Source: Paenibacillus silviterrae
GTDB lineage: Bacteria > Bacillota > Bacilli > Paenibacillales > NBRC-103111
Direction: 5' to 3'
Assembly: GCF_030167925.1 (NCBI RefSeq)
Contig: NZ_JASKUT010000002.1
Location: forward strand, 806,001-870,000
DNA length: 64,000 nucleotides
Under the pieces are notes generated by a model. That model was not told the origin of the DNA and made no database searches. It saw nothing but the letters and a program-made list of their open reading frames with translations. Positions 1 to 9,276 of this stretch are shown piece after piece (within the stretch, counting starts at the first letter, position 1; each line of letters begins with the position of its first letter). The position numbers were made by a program, and so were the translations under genes.

Positions 1-2
1 CA

Positions 3-122
3 AAGCAGTTTACGGATGCTACGGTAGATATTCACTTTGACTGCCGCATCGAAAGCTTCGGTAAGCAGCTTTTGCCCCCATTGGCGGGTCGTGCTCTTGT
101 TGAACAGGAGGAGAAGCAGTGA
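3..122 (+). CDS. C-terminal end of an unrecognised protein (partial)
   Basis: An open frame enters from the left edge and ends in TGA at 120-122, giving 39 residues rich in alternating hydrophobic/charged positions near FTDATVDIHFDC. The 5' part lies outside the window. The downstream small gene starts on GTG at 119, overlapping this stop, so the two are probably co-translated. The tail loosely resembles the end of Ger(x)C-type germination lipoproteins, but this is only an impression and the family is not assigned. Confidence 0.5.
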   Translation, partial: KQFTDATVDIHFDCRIESFGKQLLPPLAGRALVEQEEKQ

Positions 123-277
123 ACTGGATCCTGATCCTCGGTTATCTTTATATTACTTACTATACCTTTAGCTATGCCAGGAAGGTGTGGCAGGAGGGGA
201 ATAGGCTGGGAGGATTCGGCATTGTCCTCCTGTCTGTATGTTATTTGCCGATTTCCATATGGCTGTATATCAGATAA
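119..277 (+). CDS. Small two-helix membrane protein, 52 aa
   Basis: GTG start at 119 overlaps the stop of the preceding frame (GTGA) and is preceded by a good ribosome binding site, AGGAGGAG, at 107-114. The product begins MNWILILGYLYITYYTFSYA, followed by a short charged stretch (RKVWQEGNR) and a second hydrophobic segment, so it should form a two-span membrane hairpin. No family is recognised. Tight coupling to the upstream gene argues that it is a real partner of that protein. If the upstream gene belongs to a germinant-receptor operon this would be its small accessory subunit, but that is speculative. Confidence 0.55.
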   Translation: MNWILILGYLYITYYTFSYARKVWQEGNRLGGFGIVLLSVCYLPISIWLYIR

Positions 278-330
278 GCCGGCTCGGGGAACAGAAGGTT
301 TCTGCTCTTCAAGCCGGCTGCTGCTTTCTT
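276..330. terminator. Candidate bidirectional terminator between convergent genes
   Basis: The self-complementary octamer AGCCGGCT occurs at 277-284 and again at 312-319, so it can form an 8-bp stem, with an inner AGAA/TTCT pairing. A T-rich stretch follows on the plus strand. It lies between the end of the small membrane gene (+) and the end of the HNH gene (-). Confidence 0.4.
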
Positions 331-343
331 CAGACGATCGGGT

Positions 344-1006
344 TTACTCTTCATCCTGCCCGAGAAATTCATCCAAGCTATGAGAGGCTTTGCTTTGATT
401 GCAAATATTGCAGGCGCATACACAATTCATTGGAGTCGTATGTCCTCCCTTGGAGCGCGGCAGCAGATGATCGATCGTGTCCCCATACTCACCGCAGAAG
501 AAGCATTGATGCCGGTCTCTTGCCAGAATAAACCGGCGAAAGGATTTATTCGTATAGATCCGTCGGATCGTATAACGGTTAACGACGACAGCGGCATGTT
601 CCTTCACTAGTGTAACAGCTGTCTCCAAGTCGGTTTCCTGGTACCAGCGCCTTCCCTTGTCCGTTCGGCCGCGCATCCGAATGAAGCCCTCGCGGGTCGG
701 CTGAAGCACGGAAGCATCCGGACCTTCGGGCCGGGGGGGAGGAGGGGGCAGCGGGCGGCGTGTCCGTATCTTGGGTGCGTGCAGAGAGCCTTCGTCAAGA
801 AGCAGCGGAGGCGAGGCTACCCTTACCTGCGGTTGTTCGGCAGCGACTGAGGCTGCGTTTCCCCCTGTGTCCGGGTCCGCTTTACGCTGCTTTCGGCAGC
901 TACGACATGCGCCGCGGCGTGACGCTTTACCGGAACGTCTGCCAGTTCTTCGTAAAAATTCCTGTATTGGTTTCTGCTCATGACAATGAGCGCAAATTTT
1001 GTACAT
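344..1006 (-). CDS. HNH endonuclease family protein, 220 aa
   Basis: The start is ATG at 1006-1004, preceded on the minus strand by GAGGTGG five nucleotides upstream. A longer upstream frame exists but lacks this signal. The N-terminus carries a four-Cys zinc-binding module (CAHC near residue 4, CRSC near 37), followed by a basic, proline-rich linker. The C-terminal third is a compact HNH nuclease fold with CFFCG, the core IDHLLPRSKGG and CNICNQSK, a Cys4 zinc site around the nuclease His. Such stand-alone HNH proteins cut or nick DNA, but the cellular role of this one is unknown. It is divergent from the MFS gene. I am confident in the domain, not the role. Confidence 0.85.
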   Translation of the reverse strand: MYKICAHCHEQKPIQEFLRRTGRRSGKASRRGACRSCRKQRKADPDTGGNAASVAAEQPQVRVASPPLLLDEGSLHAPKIRTRRPLPPPPPRPEGPDASVLQPTREGFIRMRGRTDKGRRWYQETDLETAVTLVKEHAAVVVNRYTIRRIYTNKSFRRFILARDRHQCFFCGEYGDTIDHLLPRSKGGHTTPMNCVCACNICNQSKASHSLDEFLGQDEE

Positions 1007-1189
1007 GGTGTCCACCTCGCTTCCTTCCCTTGTTATTCTACCATAAACAGGACAGGAAGGAGGAATGTGCCTGGCGAAGCGCGCAAATATTACATAGTCT
1101 CGCGGAATAGAGCAAGAGAAGCGTAGAGGGGATGTACGCCCTTGTGTTACGATGGGTAGTATCCATTTCAGCAAAGAAGGGTAGCCCTC

Positions 1190-2467
1190 ATGGAGACATG
1201 GCGCAAAAATTTATACATCTTATGGTTTGGGACCTTTTTTACCTCTGCGGGGATCGGAATGATCATTCCCTTCCTGCCGCTTTACGTACAAGAGTTAGGC
1301 ATTCATGACGTTCAGAAGGCGGCCCTTTGGGCTGCGATGATATTCGGGATTAATCATGTGATGATCGCAATAACTTCTCCGTTCTGGGGCAGATTCTCGG
1401 ACCGGTACGGGCAAAGGGTGACCATGATTCGGTCAGGCTTCGGCCTGGCCGTCATTATTGCCGCGATGGGACTTGTCCATACACCGGTTCAGCTGCTCCT
1501 GCTTCGCGCACTCTTCGGAACGATGGGAGGCTTCTCCACCTCGGCGGTGGCCCTCATGGCCATTGAGGCGCCGAAGGATCAAGTAGGGAGGACGCTCGGC
1601 ACGCTGCAGACAGGTCAGGTCAGCGGGCAGTTGCTGGGGCCGCTGCTGGGGGGCATCCTGGCGGAGTGGCTCGGCATGAGGAATTCTTTCTTCTTCACAG
1701 GCTTATTCATCTTTATCGCCGCCGTGCTGGTGCTCTTCGGAGTCAGAGAAACAAAGGAGTATGCTGTCTTCCGCATCGGCCCGTGGCTTCAATCGATGAC
1801 GAATCGGCGTAAGGAAATGCGCGCACAAGAAGAGGGAAAGGCACCTCAAGCAAAGCTGGAGCTTCGACAAGTGATGCGGGAGACCCCAGTCATATTCACG
1901 CTGTTCCTGTCCACCTATTTGATTGCGGCCAGCTTCCAAAGCATCAGCCCGATCATCTCCCTATATGTGAAGAGCTTGCATGTAGAAGATCACGTGGCCT
2001 TGATGGCCGGCCTGATCTTCGCTTCCAGCGCACTCGGAACGATGATCGCAGCCCCGATTCTCGGAAGACTCGGCGACCGGTACGGCTACTTACCGGTGCT
2101 GCTCAGTTCTTTGCTGTTGATATCGCTCTTGTACCTTCCTCAGGCTACGGCCTCGAATCCTTGGCTTCTCATGGGTATGCGTTTCTTATCGGGACTATGC
2201 GTAGGAGGACTCATTCCATCGATCAGCTCAATCCTGCGCAAACTTACACCTTCCGATATCAGGGGAAGTGTGTATGCTTATAATTCAAGCGCCAATTCGC
2301 TGGGCAACGTCTCCGGTGCTCTATTCGGCGGTCTGATCGCGGGACATTTTGGAATCCCGGTCGTATTTTATATCATTGCAGGGGTGTTCTTCTTGCACTT
2401 CCTCATGCTGGCGGTCCAGTATAAAAGATTGACGCAGGCACAGTTGGGAAAAGAAGCGGAACAATAA
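1190..2467 (+). CDS. MFS drug/solute exporter (DHA1, MdtG/YitG-like), 425 aa
   Basis: A twelve-helix major facilitator protein. It carries the loop 2-3 signature GRFSDRYGQR (near residue 65) and a second copy, GRLGDRYGY, in the C-terminal half. The motif at GTLQTGQVSGQLLGPLLGG matches helix 5 of drug:H+ antiporters. The N-terminal pattern IPFLPLYVQELGI and overall length resemble the MdtG/YitG group, proton-driven exporters of small toxic compounds. The substrate cannot be read from sequence. The ATG at 1190 follows GAAGGG. It is divergent from the HNH gene and convergent with the response regulator that ends at 2559. Confidence 0.85.
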   Translation: METWRKNLYILWFGTFFTSAGIGMIIPFLPLYVQELGIHDVQKAALWAAMIFGINHVMIAITSPFWGRFSDRYGQRVTMIRSGFGLAVIIAAMGLVHTPVQLLLLRALFGTMGGFSTSAVALMAIEAPKDQVGRTLGTLQTGQVSGQLLGPLLGGILAEWLGMRNSFFFTGLFIFIAAVLVLFGVRETKEYAVFRIGPWLQSMTNRRKEMRAQEEGKAPQAKLELRQVMRETPVIFTLFLSTYLIAASFQSISPIISLYVKSLHVEDHVALMAGLIFASSALGTMIAAPILGRLGDRYGYLPVLLSSLLLISLLYLPQATASNPWLLMGMRFLSGLCVGGLIPSISSILRKLTPSDIRGSVYAYNSSANSLGNVSGALFGGLIAGHFGIPVVFYIIAGVFFLHFLMLAVQYKRLTQAQLGKEAEQ

Positions 2468-2558
2468 ATATTTCCCGGGCGAGTGCAATTATCGACTGCA
2501 TTTGATCAATAGCGACTTCATCCAGCATGTTATGACGAAAAAGGAGGAGATCGGGAGA

Positions 2559-3314
2559 TTACTTCTGAAACTCCTTAGGTGTGAAGCCCGTCATTTGTTT
2601 AAAAATGCGGCTGAAATAATAAGGGTCGGGATAACCGACCCGTTCTCCGACCTCCTTGATAGCTAAATCCCGGTGATGGACAAGAAGATATTTAGCCTCA
2701 TTAATTCTTAATCTCATTAAGTATTTGGAGGGCGGTTCTTCCGTATATTTGATGAAGATTTTACTTAAATAAGAAGCGTTAAAGTTAAAGCTGCGTGCGA
2801 TTTGCTCCAGACTTATCTCCTTATGGAAGTTTTCCCTCAAGTAGCAACGTACGAGCTCCACGATTTCCTTCGGATTCGTCACGGACGGAAGCAGGTCTTT
2901 CCTGCTTTCCATCATGGCGGAATTCTCGTTCTCAATCACAGTGAAGAGCCGGTGGAGCGTTCGCTGCAGGTCTGCCATATTGATGGGCTTAAGCAAATAC
3001 TCATCCACATGGTAGGTAAGGGCCTGCCGTGCATATTCAAAGTCCGCATAGCCGCTTGTGATGACCTTCCGGATCCGCGGGAAATAGAGATGGAGCGCCT
3101 TCACCAGCTCCATGCCATCCATGACAGGCATCCGTATGTCGGTAAAAATCAAATCAGGCTGACGCTCCTGCACCAGCCGGTAAGCCTCCCGGCCGTTCTG
3201 TGCCTCACCGACCACCAGGAAGCCATCCAAAGATTCAATTTTCTTCTTCAAGCTTTGACGAATCAAGTCTTCATCCTCCGCTACAAGGACTGTGATTTGC
3301 AAAGACTTCTCCAC
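2559..3314 (-). CDS. YesN-type response regulator, REC plus AraC HTH, 251 aa
   Basis: The N-terminal receiver domain has the acidic pair EDED near residues 14-17, the phospho-acceptor Asp in FTDIRMPVMDG and the Lys of LLKPIN. The C-terminal part has two helix-turn-helix motifs of AraC type, ending with GYPDPYYFSRIFKQMTG. It is short for a YesN regulator because the middle linker domain is nearly absent. The start is GTG at 3314-3312, six nucleotides after GGAGGG, and only three bases after the kinase stop, so both are translated from one mRNA. It should activate the divergent importer 1 genes at 5368-8400 in response to its kinase. Confidence 0.9.
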   Translation of the reverse strand: MEKSLQITVLVAEDEDLIRQSLKKKIESLDGFLVVGEAQNGREAYRLVQERQPDLIFTDIRMPVMDGMELVKALHLYFPRIRKVITSGYADFEYARQALTYHVDEYLLKPINMADLQRTLHRLFTVIENENSAMMESRKDLLPSVTNPKEIVELVRCYLRENFHKEISLEQIARSFNFNASYLSKIFIKYTEEPPSKYLMRLRINEAKYLLVHHRDLAIKEVGERVGYPDPYYFSRIFKQMTGFTPKEFQK

Positions 3315-3317
3315 AGC

Positions 3318-5165
3318 TTACCCTCCGTTCTGAGCTATGCTCCCGCCAATCTGGATCGAAGCGCCGCCTTGCGGCAAAGTCCTAATGTGGAAGGTCATAT
3401 TCCTTCCGTAAGTCAGCTTAAGCCGAATGTAAAGATTAAGCAGGCCCATACCCTCCAGCTTGAGAATGGGAAATACGCCGGTTTCTTCATATGCTTGAAT
3501 TTTGGCATGAAGCTGCCCAATACGGTCTTCAGTAAAGCCGGGACCGTTGTCGGATACCTCGACGATCCATCTCCCGTCGGCAGCCGTACCGGTAATGTCA
3601 ATCCTCCACGGGGGTTCCTTCGTCGTAGCATATTTCAGGGCGTTCTCGGCGAGCGGCTGAATAACCAGCTTCGGAATACGGAGCGGCAGCAGCCTTGGGT
3701 CTATCGCGAACGAGTACTGCAGCTTGGAGCCGAACCGAAGCTGATTTACGTCCAAAAATTTAATGGTATAAAGTATCTCTTCTTCCATAGCAACCAGCGA
3801 CACATCTGACGAAATATAGCGAAGAAACCCGGACATATTCTCGGACATAGCGATGATTTGGTCATTCATTTGTTCTTCGGCCATGACATGGATCGTAGCC
3901 AGTGTATTGTACAGAAAATGCGGATTCATCTGGGACTGGAGCGCGATAAGCTTCGATTGCAGCTCCTGCGATTGGGAGAGCAGCAGCTCATCCATTGATT
4001 CCTTCAAGCGGGCACTCATCTTCACAAATGACCAATGCAGCTGGTCAAGCTCGCTGAGTCCGCTGTTCAGTACGCGATAAGCACCGTGATCCTCGGTCAG
4101 ATCCTCAAGCCGCATATTTTGTATGGTGCGGTGAATCTTCAGAATGGGCAGAGTGATTCGTTTGGCGGCAAAGTACGACAAGATGATAGCAAACAGCATG
4201 ATCAAGAAAGCAATCAGCACGGTCTGCTTGGTAAATTGAAATAACGGAGCAAACAGCTGCTCCTCGGAAACAATGATGACCGTACTCCATCCCGTAAATT
4301 CCGAGTAGTGAGCAGAAACCAGCTCTTTTTTACGTGTGTTCGGATGCAGGAAGGCGGCTTGTTTCAACGTCGTCCCGTCAGGCTGGATATAGGCTTCATA
4401 TTGTGAAGGATCAGCTTGAAGCGGATAAAGCATTTGACCTTCATCGTTATAAATCAGAATCTGTGCCTCATAGGGGTTCTGTAAAGCAAAGTCCGTGACG
4501 CTCTTGAAAACTCGGCTGAAATATTGCTTCACCTCAATGATCCCCATCGGAGCGTGAAAGCTGTCATAGAACAACCGATAAAGGGAGAGGGAGTATTGCT
4601 TCTCATGAGAGGAGCTGAATTTGGACATGGCTTCATCCGGCACGGGAGAGCTGATGTATTTCGCGCCCTGCTGATCGACAACACGTTGAAACCACTGCTG
4701 TTCCGACGGACGATAAGTTCGCTCGCTGTTATCGAATCCGCTGCCGTATACTTTACTTTCGAAATCATATAAATAAATTTGTTCCACAGGCCGGGTCGGC
4801 CCGATTACGGCGGTAAGAATTTCCGTCAATTCCTTGGCGTTCTCCAAAGCACCGATAGGACTGTAAACGCTACCATCTCCATCGTCCTTTTTGCCCTCCG
4901 AGTAGGCCAAGTAGCGCTGAAACCGATTTTTCACCAAATTGGAGTACATGACATTAAGCGATACACTGTTCATCTTCTGAATTTCCGAATCGAGCTGCTC
5001 CTGGATGGAGCGTCCCGTGCTTTCCAGCGAATCCAATGCATTCTTCTTCAGCAGCTCGGAAGCCCAGACGGAGAAGCATATGACCAGCACGGCAAAAACA
5101 ACCACAATGATCAAAGAATAAGTGGAAAACAGGATCATACGAATGGTGCCGAAACGCTCTCGCAT
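3318..5165 (-). CDS. YesM-type sensor histidine kinase, 615 aa
   Basis: A membrane helix at residues 11-33 is followed by a ~270-residue extracellular dCache-type sensor and a second helix near 305-330. Then come a HAMP-like linker, the His_kinase box with phospho-acceptor His in QSQMNPHFLYNT, and an HATPase domain (PLAENALKYA, VSDNGPGF, GMGLLNLYIRL). ATG at 5165-5163 follows GAGGAGG with a 4-nt gap. It is the first gene of a two-gene operon with the regulator at 2559. The operon is divergent from the binding protein at 5368, the usual arrangement for a sugar sensor controlling its own importer. The ligand is unknown. Confidence 0.92.
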   Translation of the reverse strand: MRERFGTIRMILFSTYSLIIVVVFAVLVICFSVWASELLKKNALDSLESTGRSIQEQLDSEIQKMNSVSLNVMYSNLVKNRFQRYLAYSEGKKDDGDGSVYSPIGALENAKELTEILTAVIGPTRPVEQIYLYDFESKVYGSGFDNSERTYRPSEQQWFQRVVDQQGAKYISSPVPDEAMSKFSSSHEKQYSLSLYRLFYDSFHAPMGIIEVKQYFSRVFKSVTDFALQNPYEAQILIYNDEGQMLYPLQADPSQYEAYIQPDGTTLKQAAFLHPNTRKKELVSAHYSEFTGWSTVIIVSEEQLFAPLFQFTKQTVLIAFLIMLFAIILSYFAAKRITLPILKIHRTIQNMRLEDLTEDHGAYRVLNSGLSELDQLHWSFVKMSARLKESMDELLLSQSQELQSKLIALQSQMNPHFLYNTLATIHVMAEEQMNDQIIAMSENMSGFLRYISSDVSLVAMEEEILYTIKFLDVNQLRFGSKLQYSFAIDPRLLPLRIPKLVIQPLAENALKYATTKEPPWRIDITGTAADGRWIVEVSDNGPGFTEDRIGQLHAKIQAYEETGVFPILKLEGMGLLNLYIRLKLTYGRNMTFHIRTLPQGGASIQIGGSIAQNGG

Positions 5166-5312
5166 AATGCCTCCTCAAGGGGGAATATGGAATAGCTGGT
5201 TTCATTTTCATACGAAGCGAATCATTTGTCAAAGGTTTTCGGAAGCAGATTCGGTAAAAAAAACACAAAAAACGAATCTCATTTCTCCATGGCATCGCTA
5301 TGGACACCGATT

Positions 5313-5339
5313 TATAATTATTTATGTAAGCGGATTCAC
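5313..5339 (+). promoter_or_regulatory. Promoter -10 box plus cre-like site for importer 1
   Basis: A perfect TATAAT lies at 5313-5318. Five bases later, at 5324-5339, ATGTAAGCGGATTCAC matches the CcpA-binding consensus WTGNAARCGNWWWCAW at 15 of 16 positions. The cre would cover the transcription start, a repressing position. No good -35 box is visible, which fits activation by the neighbouring YesN regulator. The same layout recurs before importer 3. Confidence 0.65.
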
Positions 5340-5367
5340 GAATGAAATTTATCCAAGGGGTGCGTTC

Positions 5368-6702
5368 ATGATGAAACGATCGGTTTGGATGTCTTCGGTT
5401 TTGCTGTTGTCCGGCTCAGTGGTGACCGCGTGCAGCGGAGGGTCGACTCCGGCAGCAGGCACTGCGCCTAACACAACGGCGGAGCAGGCCAGGAAGCAGG
5501 TTACGTTGACCTATATCGCGAGCCAAGGCTGGATCAAGGACGCGGAAATGCAGCTCGCCAAAAAGTTCGAGCAGGAGACGGGAATTAGGATCGATTATCA
5601 GATCGTTCCCGCCGATCAGTATTTTAACGTATTGAAGACGAAGCTCAATTCCAAGGAAGGACCGGACCTGTTCGGAGGGCAAAGCGGGAAGAGTGAAATC
5701 AAGCTGAATTACAACGTGGAGAAAAATGCCGTCGATCTGAGCGACCAGGAGTGGGTGAAGCGCGAAGATCCGCTTTCCGTCGATCAACTGACACTGAACG
5801 GAAAGGTGTATGCACAGACCATATGGGATACGGGAAACAGCTTCGTCATTGCCTATAACAAAAAAATATTCGAAAAGCTGGGGCTTTCCGTTCCGAAAAC
5901 TTACGAGGAGCTTAAGCAAGCGAGCTTGAAGATTAAGGAATCCGGGGTGACACCGATCTATGAGCCGGTAGCGGACGGCTGGCATCATGTGCTGTGGTTT
6001 GCCGAGCCGGGTCCGAGATACGATGAAGTGACTCCGAATCTATATAACGATCTGAACGACAACAAAAAGAAGTTCGCAGACGATCCGACGATGCTGCTCG
6101 CGCTAAATCAGCTGAAAGAGATGTACCAGCTCGGGTTTTTCGGCGATAATGCGCTCTCGGATACCGGCTCCAATACGGCAGCGAAGCTCGCGAGCGGCAA
6201 GTTTGCCATGTCTCTTGCGGCGCAGAGCGTCGTGAAGGACATCGTCAAAGCGAATCCTGAGCTTAAAGAGGAGGACTTCGGCTTCTTCGTCATTCCGCTC
6301 GCAGACAACCAATTCTATTACATCAATCCGGGTGGCCCAAGCAAATTTATATATTCCGGGTCCAAGCATATTGAAGAAGCGAAGCGATATTTGGCGTATC
6401 TGGCCAAGCCGGAAAATCTCCAATTCATGATCGATAACGACCCGACGATTTCGAACCTGAACTTCTCCGGATTGAAGGATAAATATACGGCCGAGCAGAA
6501 AAAGCTGTTCGCGGCGTATCCGAAGAGAGGAACGGACATCCAGGACTACGTCAACTACGTGAATCCGCAGTGGATGGATATCGGAAAGGATTTGACAGCT
6601 ATGTTCAGCAATACGATGCAGCCGGCGGATATTTTGAAAAATATTGATAAACGCAGAGCGAACATGGCCGGTGTGGCCAAGGACCCGGGCTGGGTAAAGT
6701 AA
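5368..6702 (+). CDS. ABC importer 1: sugar-binding lipoprotein, 444 aa
   Basis: Start ATG-ATG at 5368/5371, shortly after AAGGGGTG; a long upstream in-frame extension has no ribosome binding site and would bury the signal peptide. The N-terminus is a lipoprotein signal ending in the lipobox VTAC, and the mature part begins with a flexible Ser/Gly/Ala stretch. The rest is a family 1 extracellular solute-binding protein (LAKKFEQETGIRIDYQIVP, VIAYNKKIFEKLGL, FAMSLAAQSVV). It delivers an unknown sugar to the two permeases directly downstream. Genes follow at 4 bp or overlap, so this is one operon, probably controlled by the divergent YesM/YesN pair and by CcpA. Confidence 0.93.
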   Translation: MMKRSVWMSSVLLLSGSVVTACSGGSTPAAGTAPNTTAEQARKQVTLTYIASQGWIKDAEMQLAKKFEQETGIRIDYQIVPADQYFNVLKTKLNSKEGPDLFGGQSGKSEIKLNYNVEKNAVDLSDQEWVKREDPLSVDQLTLNGKVYAQTIWDTGNSFVIAYNKKIFEKLGLSVPKTYEELKQASLKIKESGVTPIYEPVADGWHHVLWFAEPGPRYDEVTPNLYNDLNDNKKKFADDPTMLLALNQLKEMYQLGFFGDNALSDTGSNTAAKLASGKFAMSLAAQSVVKDIVKANPELKEEDFGFFVIPLADNQFYYINPGGPSKFIYSGSKHIEEAKRYLAYLAKPENLQFMIDNDPTISNLNFSGLKDKYTAEQKKLFAAYPKRGTDIQDYVNYVNPQWMDIGKDLTAMFSNTMQPADILKNIDKRRANMAGVAKDPGWVK

Positions 6703-6706
6703 GCCT

Positions 6707-7582
6707 ATGAGAGAGCAAATGTATCCGTCCTACTTTACTTGGGGGACGCTGGGAATGTATGCCGTATTTTTCGTCCTGCCCGGCTTGATGGGCTTCTATT
6801 ACTCGTTCACGGATTGGAACAGCTTCTCCGACGAAATCAACTTTATCGGATGGGACAATTTCAAAATTTTGTTTTCCACAGACGAGAATTATGTAAGCTA
6901 CGCTTGGAACACGCTGAATTTCACCATATCGACCGTTATATTGAAAACGGTGCTGGGACTACTGCTTGCCCTGGCTTTGAATCAAGGCATCCGTATGAAG
7001 GGCTTTCACCGCGTCATGATCTTTATGCCCTCCATTGTGCCGATGCTGGTGGTGGGCCTGATCTTCAAGTCCATCCTGAATCCGGAAACCGGTCTGTTGA
7101 ATGAAACGTTACGTTTCCTCGGCTTGGCGGCATGGACTCAGAAATGGCTGGTGGATGTGCAGTGGGCGTTCAAATCGATTATTGCAGTCGATACCTGGAA
7201 GGGCGTCGGTTATATTATGATCATTCTGCTTGCCGGCATTCAATCGATCTCAAGGTCTTATTATGAAGCGGCGGAGATCGACGGGGCAAATGCGTGGCAG
7301 CGGCTGAAATCGATTACGCTTCCGCTGCTGATGCCGGCCTTGACGGTTACCACGGTGCTGAACCTGCTCCACGGCCTGAAGGTATTCGAGGCGGTGTACG
7401 TGCTTACCAACGGGGGACCCGGCTATGCAACGGATGTGCTGTATACGGTCATTTTCAAGGAATTTTCCATGGGAAGATACGGTGTCGGCACGGCCCTTTC
7501 CTCGGTGTTATTTTTGTTCATGACCCTTATCGGGTATTTCGTAATCCGCTTGATGGCTAGAGAGGGGGAGCATGAGCATTGA
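6707..7582 (+). CDS. ABC importer 1: permease (MalF/UgpA type), 291 aa
   Basis: Six predicted membrane helices and the EAA loop that docks the ATPase, YYEAAEIDGANAWQRLKSIT, about 80 residues before the C-terminus. The signature TNGGPGYATDVLYT follows the loop, as in MalF/UgpA-type subunits. It starts four bases after the binding-protein stop; no strong ribosome binding site is seen, and ATG at 6719 is an alternative start. The stop overlaps the TTG start of the next permease. It forms the channel with the product of 7579-8400. Confidence 0.9.
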   Translation: MREQMYPSYFTWGTLGMYAVFFVLPGLMGFYYSFTDWNSFSDEINFIGWDNFKILFSTDENYVSYAWNTLNFTISTVILKTVLGLLLALALNQGIRMKGFHRVMIFMPSIVPMLVVGLIFKSILNPETGLLNETLRFLGLAAWTQKWLVDVQWAFKSIIAVDTWKGVGYIMIILLAGIQSISRSYYEAAEIDGANAWQRLKSITLPLLMPALTVTTVLNLLHGLKVFEAVYVLTNGGPGYATDVLYTVIFKEFSMGRYGVGTALSSVLFLFMTLIGYFVIRLMAREGEHEH

Positions 7583-8400
7583 TTGGAAAGTCTATTCAAG
7601 CTTTGCTTCGTAACGGTCTCGCCTGGCTGCTGAGCTTGTTGATGTTCGTTCCGCTGCTGTTGATCGTGATCAACTCCCTCAAGGATCAGGTGCAAGCGAG
7701 CTCCATGGGGATGGATTTGCCGGATCGGCTTCACTGGAGCAATTATGCTGTCGTCATAGAGCAGGGGAAGCTGCTCCAGTCCTTCTTCAACAGCTTATTG
7801 TATTCCGGGGCCTCTACGGTACTCGGCATCGCCCTGTCGGCTGTGGCCGCCTACATCTTTGCCCGAAACGCGACAAGGCTTCACCGTTTCTTTTACTTCT
7901 TCATAATTTTGGGGATCGCCATGCCGGTCAATTTCGTGACGCTTACCAAGGTCATGCAGTTCACGCACTTAAACAATACGCAGCTCGGCATTATTATTTT
8001 GCTTGCGGTTCATTCGATTCCGTTCACCGTATTCCTGATCTACGGCTTTATCGGCACAGTGCCAAGAGAGCTTGACGAAGCCGGGATCATGGACGGCTGT
8101 CCGCCGTTCAAGCTGTTCTTCCTCATTGTGCTTCCACTGCTCAAGCCTGTGGTTGTCACGGTAGGCATTTTGAATTTCATGGGGGCATGGAATGACTTTG
8201 TGCATTCTCTCTACTATTTAAACAGCTCGGACAAATGGCCAATGACGCTGGCGGTTTACAATTTCTTCGGCAGGTACCAGGTGAACTGGAATCTCGTATC
8301 GGCGGATATTGTGCTGACGACGCTGCCGGTTATCCTGATTTATCTTCTGGGACAGCGCTACATCATTGCAGGGATGACCTCGGGTGCAGTCAAAGGCTAG
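7579..8400 (+). CDS. ABC importer 1: permease (MalG/UgpE type), 273 aa
   Basis: Starts on TTG at 7579, overlapping the TGA of the previous gene, with GGGGGAG about ten bases upstream. The nearby ATG at 7572 is out of frame. The EAA loop reads ELDEAGIMDGCPPFKLFFLI, and the protein ends in the GAVKG tail common to MalG/UgpE-like permeases. Six helices are expected. No ATPase gene follows. The next gene, an AraC regulator, begins 33 bp downstream and is probably co-transcribed. Confidence 0.9.
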   Translation: MIGKSIQALLRNGLAWLLSLLMFVPLLLIVINSLKDQVQASSMGMDLPDRLHWSNYAVVIEQGKLLQSFFNSLLYSGASTVLGIALSAVAAYIFARNATRLHRFFYFFIILGIAMPVNFVTLTKVMQFTHLNNTQLGIIILLAVHSIPFTVFLIYGFIGTVPRELDEAGIMDGCPPFKLFFLIVLPLLKPVVVTVGILNFMGAWNDFVHSLYYLNSSDKWPMTLAVYNFFGRYQVNWNLVSADIVLTTLPVILIYLLGQRYIIAGMTSGAVKG

Positions 8401-8433
8401 GTTGGGGATTCCGCGGAAAAGGAGGGATTGAAT

Positions 8434-9273
8434 ATGTTTTTTCACGATATTCGCATGGAAAAGGAGCTGATCTTCGAGCGTAGGATCGACAGCGAGGTGG
8501 AGCATGAGCTCCACATGCACGATTTGCTCGAAATCAATGTGCTCCTTGAGAATCGGGCGGAATTCAGGCTTTTGAACGAATCGTATGCCGGCGAGCCCGG
8601 GGACGTATTCATCTTTCGCCCGTATGAGCCGCATTACAATTTGACCGTGGACGCCGCTAAGCCGATCAAGTGGATTATGGTGCTGTTCTCTCCCTCCATT
8701 GTGAGGATGATTCCCTACGGGTACCGACTGCTGTATCCGTTCTACACCGCCGCCTCGGCGCCGCACATTCCTGCGGCGTCCTTCTACGCACAGAGCATTC
8801 AAGCGGCGGCGCGCGCGGCCTTCGAGGAGCAAGAGAAGCGGCTTCACGGCTGGGAATCGAAGCAAATGATGCATTTTATCGATATATTGGTCCAAATTTA
8901 CCGGTATTCCTTAGACTGCTTGTCGGAAAGGGAGCAAGCGGAGATAGAGACGGGCGTGGTGGCGACGGTGGCTTACATTCTGAGGCACATTACGGAGGAT
9001 ATTGATATTCGGGAGCTGATCGAGATTTACGGCAAGGGGAAAACGAATTTTTACACCAGCTTCAAGCAGGCGGTAGGCGTCACCCCGAATCAGTTTATTC
9101 ACCGGCTGCGAATGCAGATCGCCATGTATTTGCTCAAAACGACGGACAAATCGATTACCGACATTGCCTTCGAATGCGGGTATCATTCCATTCATTATTT
9201 TAATAAGCATTTCAAACAGTACCGCAATCTTTCCCCTAGGGAATACCGCAACCGGACGAAGAAGGCAATATAG
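8434..9273 (+). CDS. AraC-family regulator with N-terminal cupin, 279 aa
   Basis: The N-terminal ~100 residues form a cupin-type ligand-binding barrel (HELHMHDLLEINVLLE, GDVFIFRPYEPHY). The C-terminal 100 residues hold two helix-turn-helix motifs (IRELIEIYGKGKTNFYTSFK, ITDIAFECGYHSIHYFNKHF). ATG at 8434 sits seven bases after GGAGGG and is preferred to the TTG at 8428. It closes the importer 1 operon and ends at a strong hairpin. It probably senses a sugar and acts on importer 1 or on the nearby PhyH/GH31 genes. Confidence 0.9.
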   Translation: MFFHDIRMEKELIFERRIDSEVEHELHMHDLLEINVLLENRAEFRLLNESYAGEPGDVFIFRPYEPHYNLTVDAAKPIKWIMVLFSPSIVRMIPYGYRLLYPFYTAASAPHIPAASFYAQSIQAAARAAFEEQEKRLHGWESKQMMHFIDILVQIYRYSLDCLSEREQAEIETGVVATVAYILRHITEDIDIRELIEIYGKGKTNFYTSFKQAVGVTPNQFIHRLRMQIAMYLLKTTDKSITDIAFECGYHSIHYFNKHFKQYRNLSPREYRNRTKKAI

Positions 9274-9276
9274 TGA

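Noticed and set aside
2802-3809. 335-codon plus-strand frame across the regulator/kinase pair
   Set aside because: It is antisense to two convincing genes and crosses their junction; no domain or start signal.
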